Shown one piece after another: positions 52,812-60,865 of a stretch of 64,000 nt of DNA; position 1 is the first letter of the stretch; every line of letters starts with the position of its first letter. Position numbers and translations under genes: made by a program. The notes under the pieces were generated by a model that ran no database searches, was not told the DNA's origin, and saw only the letters and a list, made by a program, of their open reading frames with translations. This stretch comes from Geobacter sp. (GTDB lineage: Bacteria; Desulfobacterota; Desulfuromonadia; Geobacterales; Pseudopelobacteraceae), in NCBI GenBank assembly GCA_025360785.1, contig JANYBN010000014.1, forward strand, positions 1 through 64,000, read 5' to 3'.

Positions 52812-53576
52812 ATGACCTCCGCCCACGCCACCCATCCCGGCCTTGTCCGTAAGAATAACGAAGATTACATCCACACCGATGACAACCTTGGTATTTACCT
52901 GCTTGCCGACGGCATTGGCGGTCATAATGCCGGCGAAGTGGCAAGCGCCCTGGCCGTTGAAGCTGTCTATGCAGTATTGCGTTCAAATATAGCGCATACT
53001 GCAGTTGATGGATATTTTGAACTTATGGTTCATGCCATGCACGCCGCTCATTGGGAGATAAACAGCAAAGCACTGACAAGCTTGTCGTTTGCGAGGATGG
53101 GAACAACTCTGGTTGTTGCAGTTTTACGTGAGAACAAGGCATATATCGCACATGCCGGAGACAGTCGCTGTTATTTGTTTCTGAATGGACACCACCCCCA
53201 CCATGACCCTCATTTTATGCCACTTGAAGATAATCAATTCAAGCGACTAACCCACGACCACACCGTTGGCGATCATCAGCTGGCAAACGGCATTTCAATT
53301 GGCCAGATTCCAAAGAGACAATTTCACACCCTAACCCAGTCAGTCGGGTGCGGAGATCCGCCGTACCCTGATTTCATAACTGCTGAACTAAAGAAAGGCG
53401 ATTTGCTCCTGATCTGTTCCGACGGCCTGACCGATATGCTGACTGACGCTGAAATCGAAGCTATTCTTGCAAATAAAGACGCCTGCCTGGACACGCTTAC
53501 CGCAAATCTTATTGATGCCGCCAATGCAAACGGCGGCAGGGATAATATCTCCGTAGTATTGATAACATCGCCCTAA
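52812..53576 (+). CDS. PP2C-type Ser/Thr protein phosphatase
   Basis: 254 residues. The PP2C motifs are in order: VRKNNEDYIH, LADGIGGHNAGEVAS, FARMGTTLVVAVL, YIAHAGDSRCYLF, LLICSDGLTDML, and NGGRDNISVVLI. All metal-binding Asp residues are present, so it should be an active Mn/Mg-dependent phosphatase. It starts 6 bases after the unknown 721-residue protein and closes the operon headed by the Ser/Thr kinase; it probably reverses the kinase's action. Confidence 0.95.
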   Translation: MTSAHATHPGLVRKNNEDYIHTDDNLGIYLLADGIGGHNAGEVASALAVEAVYAVLRSNIAHTAVDGYFELMVHAMHAAHWEINSKALTSLSFARMGTTLVVAVLRENKAYIAHAGDSRCYLFLNGHHPHHDPHFMPLEDNQFKRLTHDHTVGDHQLANGISIGQIPKRQFHTLTQSVGCGDPPYPDFITAELKKGDLLLICSDGLTDMLTDAEIEAILANKDACLDTLTANLIDAANANGGRDNISVVLITSP

Positions 53577-53663
53577 ACAGGAACCGATCCAATTCTCACG
53601 CGACTATACAACGAAAAACTTTCAAGATAATTTTTTGGATTATGGTTTTAATGAAACGCACTT

Positions 53664-53713
53664 ATGGGGCAGGTTTCCGATCTGGGGCTGTCTACAGAGA
53701 TGCTGTCAGTATA
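53664..53713 (+). repeat. Imperfect copy of the M16 peptidase 3' end
   Basis: 44 of 50 bases match 46981-47030, the last bases of the M16 gene. In the same frame the copy reads MGQVSDLGLSTEMLSV then stop, against MGQVADLGLSVQMLAV then stop in the gene. The frame upstream of the copy is closed by TAA TGA. The two copies flank the FHA/EAL/kinase/phosphatase block. The rest of 53577-53740 holds no gene. Confidence 0.85.
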
Positions 53714-53740
53714 ATAAACATTCTTTTGAGCTTTCCGCTC

Positions 53741-54229
53741 CTACAACTCACGGCCATTTTCAGACATATCCCCGCCCGCATTGTTACCGAGTACCCCCTC
53801 AAGCAGCAAGTGAAGGTCGGCTATGGCGATATTCTGTGCGTCAAGGGTCTCCATTATCGCCCGTATCTCCAACTCCGCCTTCAGGTTTATTTCGTAATCA
53901 TTATGGGCCTCTAAACGATCCCTGGCAGCCTGCCGGTTCTGACTCATCATGATCATCGGTGCTGTATATGCGGCCTGAAGCGAAAGTACAAGGTTCATGA
54001 GGATGAATGGATACGGATCCCAATGCCGCATCCATGCGGTAACGTTGAGGATCGCCCAGATACCCAGCAATGAGGATTGACCTATGATAAATCCCCATGA
54101 ACCGACCCTCGCAACTACCCAGTCTGCAGCACGCTGACCGAAAGTCAGCTGCTCACTTATCACCTCATTGATGTTTTTTACCGGAGCGTGGTCATGTCGA
54201 TAGGGCTGAGGAAATTTGGGCTTTGTCAT
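53741..54229 (-). CDS. DUF1003 membrane protein
   Basis: 162 residues. Family patterns are clear: an N-terminal soluble part ending in ADWVVARVGSWGFIIGQS, two membrane helices (about 55-75 and 85-110) with WDPYPFILMNLVLSLQAAYTAP between, and a helical tail starting QNRQAARDRLEAHNDYEIN. The function of DUF1003 is unknown; it is widespread in bacteria. It overlaps the DUF2127 gene by 4 bases and is co-transcribed with it. Confidence 0.9.
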   Translation of the reverse strand: MTKPKFPQPYRHDHAPVKNINEVISEQLTFGQRAADWVVARVGSWGFIIGQSSLLGIWAILNVTAWMRHWDPYPFILMNLVLSLQAAYTAPMIMMSQNRQAARDRLEAHNDYEINLKAELEIRAIMETLDAQNIAIADLHLLLEGVLGNNAGGDMSENGREL

Positions 54230-54714
54230 TGATTCCTCCTTGAATTCAAATCATTCCCGCCATTCCTGATCAGGACAAACAGCAGGTAGGACACCACGCC
54301 GATGTTAACAAAGAGCACGGTGACTCTTGGCCAGGTTACATGCTGAGCGACCTCGTATATTTCAACCGGGATATATATACCGCCGGTCAGGATCGCGAAC
54401 CACTCTGCCCACCTCTTTCTCAACCATAAGCCGAAGGCTTCAATAAATCTGACGATCGAATAGAAAGCCGCAGCTATTGCCAGATTCCGGAGTTTTGAGT
54501 CGTTTATGCGTTCAGCAAAATCCAGAAATATTCGCGGATAGTGGCTGGCAGGATTAAGGTGAATGTGCTCAACAAGTCTCACGGCTGCTTCGTGAATGTC
54601 TTTATGAATAAATGTCAGCAGCTCGAAACCCACCAGAAGGACCAGTAACCCTTTGGCGCCTTCAAAGAGTGCAACGACGTGGAGACCTCGTGAGTGTGTT
54701 TTTTTGCCGGTCAT
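54226..54714 (-). CDS. DUF2127 membrane protein
   Basis: 162 residues with four hydrophobic segments. Patterns RGLHVVALFEGAKGLLVLLVG at the start and AFGLWLRKRWAEWFAILTGGIYIPVEIYE in the second half identify DUF2127, a small membrane family of unknown function. It lies 4 bases after the znuB-like gene and overlaps the DUF1003 gene by 4 bases, so it appears to be part of the metal transport transcript, though a link in function is not shown. Confidence 0.88.
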   Translation of the reverse strand: MTGKKTHSRGLHVVALFEGAKGLLVLLVGFELLTFIHKDIHEAAVRLVEHIHLNPASHYPRIFLDFAERINDSKLRNLAIAAAFYSIVRFIEAFGLWLRKRWAEWFAILTGGIYIPVEIYEVAQHVTWPRVTVLFVNIGVVSYLLFVLIRNGGNDLNSRRNQ

Positions 54715-54718
54715 AATT

Positions 54719-55552
54719 TCAGTTACTGTTCTTGGGGTAGATAATCCGGCGGGTTACACATGCTGCGGCAAAAAAGAGCAGATTTACCATGACAATGGAG
54801 GCGCTGGCGGGAAGGTTGGACATGATCGAAATAACAATTCCGATTATCACTGAACTGCAACCCTGAAGCGCTGCCAGGATGATGCATGCCTTGAAGCCGC
54901 GCGCCAGTTGCAGGGCTCCCGCAGCCGGAACGATCAGCAGCGACGAGATCAGCATGATGCCGACCAGTTTCATCGCCAGTACAACGGACAGTGCGGTCAA
55001 CAGCACCAGAATCGAATTAATGAATGAGGTGTGGATTCCGGAAACTTTTGCCAGCTCATCGCTGAACGAAATGGCGAACAGTTCGTGATAGTAGAGCGTC
55101 ACCAGCAGCATAACCCCGAGACAGAGCAGCGCCGCAATTACCACCTCTTCACTGCGTATTGAGAGAATGTTGCCGAACAGGAAGCTTAGCAGATCAACAT
55201 TGTATCCCCCACCCACGCTGGCCAGGATAATACCGGCCGAAATCCCGAGAGCCGATACCAGACCGATGGCGGTATCACCGCTCAACCTCCCTTTCTCGGT
55301 TAATTTGAGAATACCCAGAGACGCGAGCAGCACAATCGGCATAGTCACCAGCAGTGACATGGCTGAATAGAGCTTAAGCGCCAGGGCGATGGCGGTGCTG
55401 CCGAAGGTGACATGCGCCAGACCGTCGCCGATCAATGATAAACGACGCAGTACCAGAAAGACACCCAGCACCGAGCAGAGCAGGGCTATCAGTGTGCCGG
55501 CCAGCAGAGCCCGTTGAATGAAGCCGTATGAAAGGATTTCGAGTATATTCAT
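54719..55552 (-). CDS. znuB: Metal ABC transporter permease, ZnuB-like
   Basis: 277 residues from ATG 55552 (MNILEILSYGFIQRALLAG); the longer frame upstream runs into the ATPase gene and is rejected. About eight or nine membrane helices with the family patterns VFLVLRRLSLIGDGLAHVTFG and, in the middle, SFSDELAKVSGIHTSFINS. It forms the membrane channel of a zinc, manganese or iron uptake system with the ATPase and binding protein encoded upstream, the latter carrying a His-rich loop that favours zinc. Confidence 0.93.
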   Translation of the reverse strand: MNILEILSYGFIQRALLAGTLIALLCSVLGVFLVLRRLSLIGDGLAHVTFGSTAIALALKLYSAMSLLVTMPIVLLASLGILKLTEKGRLSGDTAIGLVSALGISAGIILASVGGGYNVDLLSFLFGNILSIRSEEVVIAALLCLGVMLLVTLYYHELFAISFSDELAKVSGIHTSFINSILVLLTALSVVLAMKLVGIMLISSLLIVPAAGALQLARGFKACIILAALQGCSSVIIGIVISIMSNLPASASIVMVNLLFFAAACVTRRIIYPKNSN

Positions 55553-55554
55553 GG

Positions 55555-56307
55555 TTAGTGTCGGTGGCACATCAGATGTTGTGAGTGTTCGCCAAACAGC
55601 GAAGACATCTCCGGTGAGCAGCAAAATTCATCAAAACTGCCGTAGAAAAGAAGCTTTTTATCAAGATAAAGCATTTTCGAAGCATACTCTCCAATAACGC
55701 CACTGTCATGCGTTACCAGCAGAACCGTAACACCCCGCGAGCGGTTTATATCGGCGATCATAGCATAAAAACGCCCCCTGGTTTCCGGGTCAAGGGCGGC
55801 GGTCGGTTCGTCCAGCACGAGCAGTTCCGGATCATTGACGATGGCGCGGGCAAGCAAAACCCGCTGAAGCTGGCCACCAGACAGTTCACCTATCAGTTTA
55901 TGTTTAAGGTCTGAAATACCTAATTCATCTAGTATCACGCCTATCTTGTCATGATCGGCACGATTGAGTCGTTTGGGAAAGCGCTTGAGACTCAACAGGC
56001 CAAGACCGACCGTTTCATGCACCGTAGCAGGAAAAACCGGATTGACTAGATGCAGGCTTTGCGGCAGGTAGCCAAGCTTGTGCCAGTCCCGGAAATCTGA
56101 CAGTGGCGTGCCGAACAGTGACGCTGACCCCTTGTTTATGGTGACCAGGCCGAGCAGCGCCTTGATCAGAGTACTCTTGCCGGAACCGTTAGGCCCCACG
56201 ATACCGACATAGTCTCCGCGCTCAACCTGAAAGGAAACATCCTCAAGCACCCTCCCCTCGCGGTAACTGCACGACAGCAGCTCTGTTGAAACTATTTTTC
56301 CCGGCAT
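55555..56307 (-). CDS. znuC: Metal ABC transporter ATPase, ZnuC-like
   Basis: 250 residues. Walker A GPNGSGKSTLIKALLG (about 37-52), Q-loop in LGYLPQSLHLV, signature LSGGQLQRVLLARAI, Walker B LLVLDEPTAALDPETRG and switch His in LLVTHDSG. It energises metal import. The gene overlaps the end of znuA by 16 bases, and the znuB start follows its stop by 2 bases, so translation is coupled along the operon. Confidence 0.95.
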   Translation of the reverse strand: MPGKIVSTELLSCSYREGRVLEDVSFQVERGDYVGIVGPNGSGKSTLIKALLGLVTINKGSASLFGTPLSDFRDWHKLGYLPQSLHLVNPVFPATVHETVGLGLLSLKRFPKRLNRADHDKIGVILDELGISDLKHKLIGELSGGQLQRVLLARAIVNDPELLVLDEPTAALDPETRGRFYAMIADINRSRGVTVLLVTHDSGVIGEYASKMLYLDKKLLFYGSFDEFCCSPEMSSLFGEHSQHLMCHRH

Positions 56308-57254
56308 TGAAGACCTTTCCGCAGCTGTTCCAGATTGCGCTCCATCAAATCAAAAAAGGTCACATTTTTGGCCAGATCATCCTTGGACAGGTTATGCGCC
56401 CCATGAAGCATCAGCACCCCTACCCCCGCCTCCTGAGCCAGCGTTTCGGTCAGACGGGGCGACAGCAACTCTTCGGCAAACAGGTATGTGGCACCGGAAG
56501 ATCTGATTTCCCGGACCAGCGCAGCCATGCGCGCGGCAGACGGTTCAGAATCTGACGAAACCCCGCTGAGAGCGTGATACTCCAGCCCGTAGCGACCGGC
56601 CAGATAACCAAAGGTAAAATGTCCGCCATGGAGAAGTTTTCTGGTTGAGCAGGAGCTGAGACTTTTCCGGTAGCGCTCGTCAAGCGCTGTCAGCCGTGTT
56701 TTCAGAACCTCGGCATTTATACGGTACATGGCGCCGTTGGCCGGATCGGCGGCGATAAAACCGTCAAGAATGGTATCAACCATGAGTGCGGCATTGGTAA
56801 AATCGAGCCAGACGTGCGGATCCATCCCCTTTTGATCATGGCCATGGTCATCTTTTGCCCCATGGTCATGCTCATCCTTACCCGCACCGGCACGGTAGCT
56901 GACCCGTTCACCGGCATTGACGACCCTCAGAGTCTTGCTGTCAATCCCGGTGATGATCTTCTCCGCCCACGGCTCCATATATTTGCTGGTATAGATAAAC
57001 AGCCCGGCGCGGCTGATCCTGATCATATCCTCCGGCTTCGGTTCGAAGGTATGCGGCTCGACGCCAGGAGGGAGCAGCATCGTCACCTGCGCCTTGTCAC
57101 CGGCTATGGTACGGGCAAAGTCGTACAACGGAAACAGGGTCGTGACCACCTGCAGGCCGGTTGCCGGTCTCTGTTCCGCATTTTTGCAGCCGGAGGTGAG
57201 CAAGGTGGTGCAGCAGAGGAGAACCATTATAAGAAAGCAAAGCTTGTACTTCAT
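56292..57254 (-). CDS. znuA: Metal-binding lipoprotein, ZnuA-like
   Basis: 320 residues. Lipoprotein signal peptide with lipobox LTSGC near residue 23. Cluster A-I binding-protein fold with LPPGVEPHTFEP and the metal ligand His, then a His/Asp-rich loop (KDEHDHGAKDDHGHDQKG, about 125-142) followed by MDPHVWLDFTN, typical of zinc-specific members. A further ligand lies in GHFTFGYLAGRYGL. It delivers Zn2+ to ZnuBC at the inner membrane. The 310 bases upstream (57255-57564) hold no gene except a 25-base palindrome at 57398. Confidence 0.94.
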   Translation of the reverse strand: MKYKLCFLIMVLLCCTTLLTSGCKNAEQRPATGLQVVTTLFPLYDFARTIAGDKAQVTMLLPPGVEPHTFEPKPEDMIRISRAGLFIYTSKYMEPWAEKIITGIDSKTLRVVNAGERVSYRAGAGKDEHDHGAKDDHGHDQKGMDPHVWLDFTNAALMVDTILDGFIAADPANGAMYRINAEVLKTRLTALDERYRKSLSSCSTRKLLHGGHFTFGYLAGRYGLEYHALSGVSSDSEPSAARMAALVREIRSSGATYLFAEELLSPRLTETLAQEAGVGVLMLHGAHNLSKDDLAKNVTFFDLMERNLEQLRKGLQCREK

Positions 57255-57397
57255 ACCATATCCTTTTAAGGTTTTATCTCTACTTGGTGTTTATACCAGC
57301 TACTACGGAGTTTTGTGGTTATTTTTGTTTCAGCAACCGCTTTATCTGTTTATCGAAATCAGACTCAAACAGCCGATCCATTCAGCTAGCCAAGTTG

Positions 57398-57422
57398 AAC
57401 TATCCGGAATTTCCGGATAGTT
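57398..57422. promoter_or_regulatory. 25-base perfect palindrome, possible operator
   Basis: AACTATCCGGAA-T-TTCCGGATAGTT. It lies between the divergent znuA and antitoxin genes, about 145 bases from each. It has no T-tract and is too symmetrical to ignore; a dimeric repressor site or a terminator-like hairpin are both possible. It does not look like a known Zur box. Confidence 0.45.
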
Positions 57423-57564
57423 GCCTCCAGGATCTGCGGTGCTGTTTCTGATCCGTAGGTTTTGCTGTTTGGTCATACTGTTCTCTCTTGTCCTGATAAT
57501 CTATCTTGTTCAAGTACGCTGTTTACCCTATAATCACCGTAAATCTAACGTATGGAGTTCATTT

Positions 57565-57753
57565 ATGCAATTGGCACGGGCAACTATTGAATCCTGTATA
57601 GCCACGCTTCCGAATGTAGTCGATCAGGAAGACGTCATGTATCGACTGTATCTGCTCGGAAAAATTGAAGCGGGTGAGAGCGATATAAGAGCAGGAAAAA
57701 CCGTCGCACATGACGTAGTAATGGAAAGGTTTTCATCTAAATGGCAGAAATAA
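57565..57753 (+). CDS. Antitoxin of a RelE/ParE-type module
   Basis: 62 residues from ATG 57565, with TGGAG eight bases upstream; the longer frame that begins at 57421 starts with a hydrophobic stretch that is unlike this family. The C-terminal part, LGKIEAGESDIRAGKTVAHDVVMERFSSKW, has the form of small antitoxins that pair with RelE/ParE toxins (KIExGxxDIxAGRxxxHExV). Its stop overlaps the start of a toxin-like frame by 13 bases, the usual toxin-antitoxin layout, but the toxin is cut short. Confidence 0.7.
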   Translation: MQLARATIESCIATLPNVVDQEDVMYRLYLLGKIEAGESDIRAGKTVAHDVVMERFSSKWQK

Positions 57754-57842
57754 TCTGGTCAGATAAATCTGTCACTGATCTTGAGCTAATCCATGCCTAC
57801 ATTGTAATGCCTCAGTCGGAATTGGACTTTCAGGCCGCTTGA
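57741..57842 (+). pseudogene. Truncated RelE/ParE toxin
   Basis: A 33-residue frame (MAEIIWSDKSVTDLELIHAY, then 13 more residues) starting inside the antitoxin stop. The first 21 residues match the opening of RelE/ParE toxins (MAEIIWTxxAxxDLExIxxYI), which are normally about 90-100 residues. After IVMPQSELD the likeness is lost and a TGA follows. The toxin is thus a fragment and should be inactive. Two bases later the mirror-image fragment of an HsdR gene ends. Confidence 0.7.
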
Positions 57843-57843
57843 T

Positions 57844-57969
57844 CTAATGGTAAGTCAGCTTCCCCTGAATGAACTCCTGCGCGACCTGGGCAAGATTTTT
57901 CACATCCCAGCCAGCTGTTTGAAGTCTTTTGTAGATGAGTTCTTTTCGTGTTTCAGCTTCTGTTTTCAT
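57844..57969 (-). pseudogene. N-terminal fragment of a type I restriction subunit R (HsdR-like)
   Basis: A 41-residue frame from ATG 57969 reads MKTEAETRKELIYKRLQTAG and then WDVKNLAQVAQEF before losing likeness and stopping at 57844. The pattern EAETRKELIDxxLxxAGWDV is the start of many HsdR/DEAD-box type I restriction proteins of around 800-1000 residues. No other restriction or modification gene is nearby. The fragment is the remnant of a deletion whose other edge is the toxin remnant on the opposite strand. Confidence 0.65.
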
Positions 57970-57996
57970 CGGCTCTCAATCAAAAATATCGTCGGG

Positions 57997-58836
57997 TTAT
58001 TTAGTCTGTACACTCCGCAGCCGTATGCCATCCTGTGGCATGGAGATAAGACTCTCTTTGTAAAGCCCGCCGACCGCTTTTTTAAAGCTCTTTTTACTCA
58101 TACGGAGCAGTTCGGCAATCGCTTCCGGAGAGCTTTTATCGGTCAAAAGTAGAAAACCGTTGTGCGCCGCCAGGGCTGCCAGAATGGTCTCACGGTCATT
58201 GAACGCCTCCTGCGCCCCCCCGATTCGCAGCGTGACATCGACTTTGCCGTCGTCCCTGATATTTTTGACGTAGCCGCGCAGACGCTCGCCGCACTTCGGC
58301 TTAATGGCAAGCTCGGTATGAAAGAGCAGCCCACCGAAACTGTTATTGATAATGACCTTGGCGCCCAGATCCGTATAGGCATAGACAAGCAGATCGACCT
58401 CATCGCCTGCGGCTAAACTGTTATCCACCGGTAAGATGAATTTATCCAGCTTAGTAGTGGCGACAATCCGGCCGGTGGAGTGGAGATAAATCCGTACCAG
58501 CACCTGATCCCCGCGCCTGACCGGTTCGGTTTGCTCACCAAACGGCAGCAGCAGATCTTTTTCGAGTCCCCAGTCAAGGAACGAGCCGACGGTGGTTGTT
58601 TCCAGCACCTTCAGGATGGCGAAATCGCCCACTACGGCGCGCGGTTTTTTGGTCGTCGCAGTCAATCGCTCTTCAGAATCGACATACACAAACACTTCCA
58701 GAACCGTACCCGCTTCCGCACCTTCCGGCACAAGACGCAAAGGGAGCAGCACATCCCCTTCGTCCGTCTTGAAAACAGCGCCTGATGGGGTGATGCGGGT
58801 TATGGCCAGATGATTATAGTTACCTGTTTTAAGCAT
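57997..58836 (-). CDS. CvfB-like S1 RNA-binding protein
   Basis: 279 residues. Several S1-like beta domains in series (AITRITPSGAVFKTDEGDVLLPLR; KVLETTTVGSFLDWGLEKDLLLPFGEQ; GYVKNIRDDGKVDVTLRIGG) and a C-terminal winged helix (LRMSKKSFKKAVGGLYKESLISMPQDGI). The order matches CvfB/YitL proteins, RNA-binding proteins linked to virulence control in Staphylococcus; the role in this group is unknown. It follows the J-domain/LRR gene by 10 bases in the hisS-ruvB transcript. Confidence 0.92.
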   Translation of the reverse strand: MLKTGNYNHLAITRITPSGAVFKTDEGDVLLPLRLVPEGAEAGTVLEVFVYVDSEERLTATTKKPRAVVGDFAILKVLETTTVGSFLDWGLEKDLLLPFGEQTEPVRRGDQVLVRIYLHSTGRIVATTKLDKFILPVDNSLAAGDEVDLLVYAYTDLGAKVIINNSFGGLLFHTELAIKPKCGERLRGYVKNIRDDGKVDVTLRIGGAQEAFNDRETILAALAAHNGFLLLTDKSSPEAIAELLRMSKKSFKKAVGGLYKESLISMPQDGIRLRSVQTK

Positions 58837-58846
58837 AAAATTCTCC

Positions 58847-60175
58847 CTAACTTTGATAGCGCCACTTGAAGTTAACCGTTTTGCAGTCGGGCATGGCCCT
58901 CCGGAACAGGTTCAAACCTTCCTCCGTGGCATTTGTCCCGCTGCAGGTCAGCCATTTCAATCCCGGCACCTGCACAAGATTGAAAATACCCTTGTCGCCA
59001 ATAGCGGTATGGTAAATTGATATTCGCTGCAGGGAACTGAAGGGTCGCAGCAGCGCCAACCCCTGATCGCTGATACTGGTATCGGAGAGATATAACTCCT
59101 GCAGACCGGTCAGATGCGAAATATGATTCATGATCAAGTCATCGCAATTATAGAGGAACAGAGATTGAAGATCATCGGGTTTCAGCTCTTTCAGAAAGCC
59201 GGTATTCATACCATTTTCAACTTTTACATCCAACCGCAGAGAGGTATCAAGGAATATCTCTTTGGCGCCTCGTGCAATGCCGATGCGCTGCCAGTCTCTG
59301 AAATCAATCGAAGATGCTTTGCGAATAAAGAGCGTTCCGCAGTTCAGTTCTGACGGAAAGATAACAATTCGAGTTTCGAAGAGGGTGGCATTTGCTCCGT
59401 CTTGCCCTTCTGTTTCACCACGAGCTGTTGACAAGCGCCGCCGGATCCGGGCTATATCCAGATCAACACTTGCCGCCATCTCTGCCAGAAGATCGACCCC
59501 GTCAGCCAGAGCATCGTCCACCCTCAGTTTGAAATGGTATATGTCGGTATGTTTCAGCTCTTCGGTCTGGCGGACAACCGCATGAATATTTTGCTGAATC
59601 GCAGCCAGTTGACGGATGACGCGCACCAGCTCAAGTGCGATATCCAGTTCCGATCCGTATATTACCGGCGCTTGCTCCCACTCACTCAGCAGATCAATCA
59701 GTACCTGGCGATTTCCGGTTTGATACGCTTCGTTGGCAAGCGACATCAGTTCCTGTCTGCGCAGACGTTCAACCTCATCGGCAGCAAGATCAGGGTGAAC
59801 CGCTTTGGCCACGCCACGATACAAAGACTTGAGGCTGAGATTGGCCGCATCCTGAGGCGCTTCCTCATCATCAAGCAAATCGGTGGTGTGCTGGAAGTGA
59901 GTGTAAGAAGGTGATTGTTTCAGTGATTCAGAAGAACCTTCTCCAGTCGATTCTCCCAGCAGTCCCTTTAACTGCCATTCAAGATCTTCCAAAGTCTGAA
60001 TCCTGACTCCAAGAATATCCTCATACACCTGTTCGAACATTCTTATTACAGACTTCAGGCGGTTGTAATCCTGTTCACGTCGCTGAAGATCGGCTTTAAC
60101 CCTGGCCAACTGCTGATATTTGTGTTCCAGCTCAATCTCTTCGGGGGTCTTCAGCCGGTTTTTGAATGGGGTCAT
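58847..60175 (-). CDS. Coiled coil / J-domain / leucine-rich repeat protein
   Basis: 442 residues from ATG 60175, which overlaps the hda stop (ATGA). Residues 10-75 are a coiled coil; 115-165 look like a J-domain (LKSLYRGVAKAVHPDLAADE with HPD at 127-129, then MSLANEAYQTGN); 170-260 are more helices; the end (about 340-430) has leucine-rich repeats (LQSLFLYNC; LQELYLSDTSISDQGLALL; LQRISIYHTAIGDKG). The HPD motif should let it stimulate a DnaK-type chaperone, and the repeats could bind a client. I do not know this domain set as a named family. Confidence 0.82.
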   Translation of the reverse strand: MTPFKNRLKTPEEIELEHKYQQLARVKADLQRREQDYNRLKSVIRMFEQVYEDILGVRIQTLEDLEWQLKGLLGESTGEGSSESLKQSPSYTHFQHTTDLLDDEEAPQDAANLSLKSLYRGVAKAVHPDLAADEVERLRRQELMSLANEAYQTGNRQVLIDLLSEWEQAPVIYGSELDIALELVRVIRQLAAIQQNIHAVVRQTEELKHTDIYHFKLRVDDALADGVDLLAEMAASVDLDIARIRRRLSTARGETEGQDGANATLFETRIVIFPSELNCGTLFIRKASSIDFRDWQRIGIARGAKEIFLDTSLRLDVKVENGMNTGFLKELKPDDLQSLFLYNCDDLIMNHISHLTGLQELYLSDTSISDQGLALLRPFSSLQRISIYHTAIGDKGIFNLVQVPGLKWLTCSGTNATEEGLNLFRRAMPDCKTVNFKWRYQS

Positions 60176-60864
60176 GGCGAGCAACCTGCCAGCGTCTTTT
60201 CGCGGACTTCGCGGGCCAGCGGCAGTGTGATGCGTCGTTTTTCAGACATTGAAAAACGGTATAACTGATGGAATGCGGCAATCAAAGCGCCAACTTCTCG
60301 ACTGGTGGTTGCCAGCACATAATCAACCACATCATCAGGGATCCTGATTTGATGATCTTCAGCCACTTTCTTGATAATCATACTTCTGGAGCTGTCATCA
60401 GAGGTATCAAGCCTGGCGACAAGTCCCCATAACAGGCGGGAAGTCAGATGATCATCCAAATTGGCAAGATCACGCGGGGGGGCGGCGCCGGCCATGGCAA
60501 TTATACGACCGGAAGTGTGAAATTCATTGAACAACTGCCACAGAGCCCTCCGCAGATCAGGATCATCCGGCATATCTTGCAGGTCATCCACCACAAGCCC
60601 GTCTGCGGCGCAAAATGTCGATACAAGATGCTCCGGGGAGACCGGTTCATGGAGCGAAAGGTAAGGGAACTTACTGCCGGCTATGGAGCGCAGCAGATGG
60701 GTTTTGCCTGATCCGGAGGGGCCGTAAAGGTATATCAGGCTTTCGGAATCGGAGGGATCGACAATCCTCAGCGCAAACTTGAGTGCAGCTGAGTTTCCTT
60801 CGCAGGAAACAAAGCTGTCAAAACTGAAACTCGGGATAACTGGAAAGTCGAAGAACTGCTGCAT
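60172..60864 (-). CDS. hda: DnaA-related AAA+ protein (Hda-like)
   Basis: 230 residues from ATG 60864; a longer frame upstream lies wholly inside ruvB. Begins MQQFFDFPVIPSFSFDSFV, with Walker A LYGPSGSGKTHLLRSI, Walker B LVVDDLQDMPDD and RLLWGLVARLDTSDD, as in DnaA domain III. There is no DnaA domain IV, so it does not bind oriC itself. In E. coli Hda stimulates ATP hydrolysis by DnaA after initiation; a clamp-binding motif near the N-terminus (QQFFDF) fits QL-x-LP-F-like motifs. It starts one base after the ruvB stop. Confidence 0.88.
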   Translation of the reverse strand: MQQFFDFPVIPSFSFDSFVSCEGNSAALKFALRIVDPSDSESLIYLYGPSGSGKTHLLRSIAGSKFPYLSLHEPVSPEHLVSTFCAADGLVVDDLQDMPDDPDLRRALWQLFNEFHTSGRIIAMAGAAPPRDLANLDDHLTSRLLWGLVARLDTSDDSSRSMIIKKVAEDHQIRIPDDVVDYVLATTSREVGALIAAFHQLYRFSMSEKRRITLPLAREVREKTLAGCSP

Positions 60865-60865
60865 A

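Noticed and set aside
53642..53914. Plus-strand frame of 90 residues after the PP2C gene
   Set aside because: It reads across the copied M16 end in the wrong frame and then antisense to the DUF1003 gene.
57847..58152. A 101-residue plus-strand frame
   Set aside because: It is opposite both the HsdR fragment and the end of cvfB; the minus-strand readings have recognisable patterns and this one does not.
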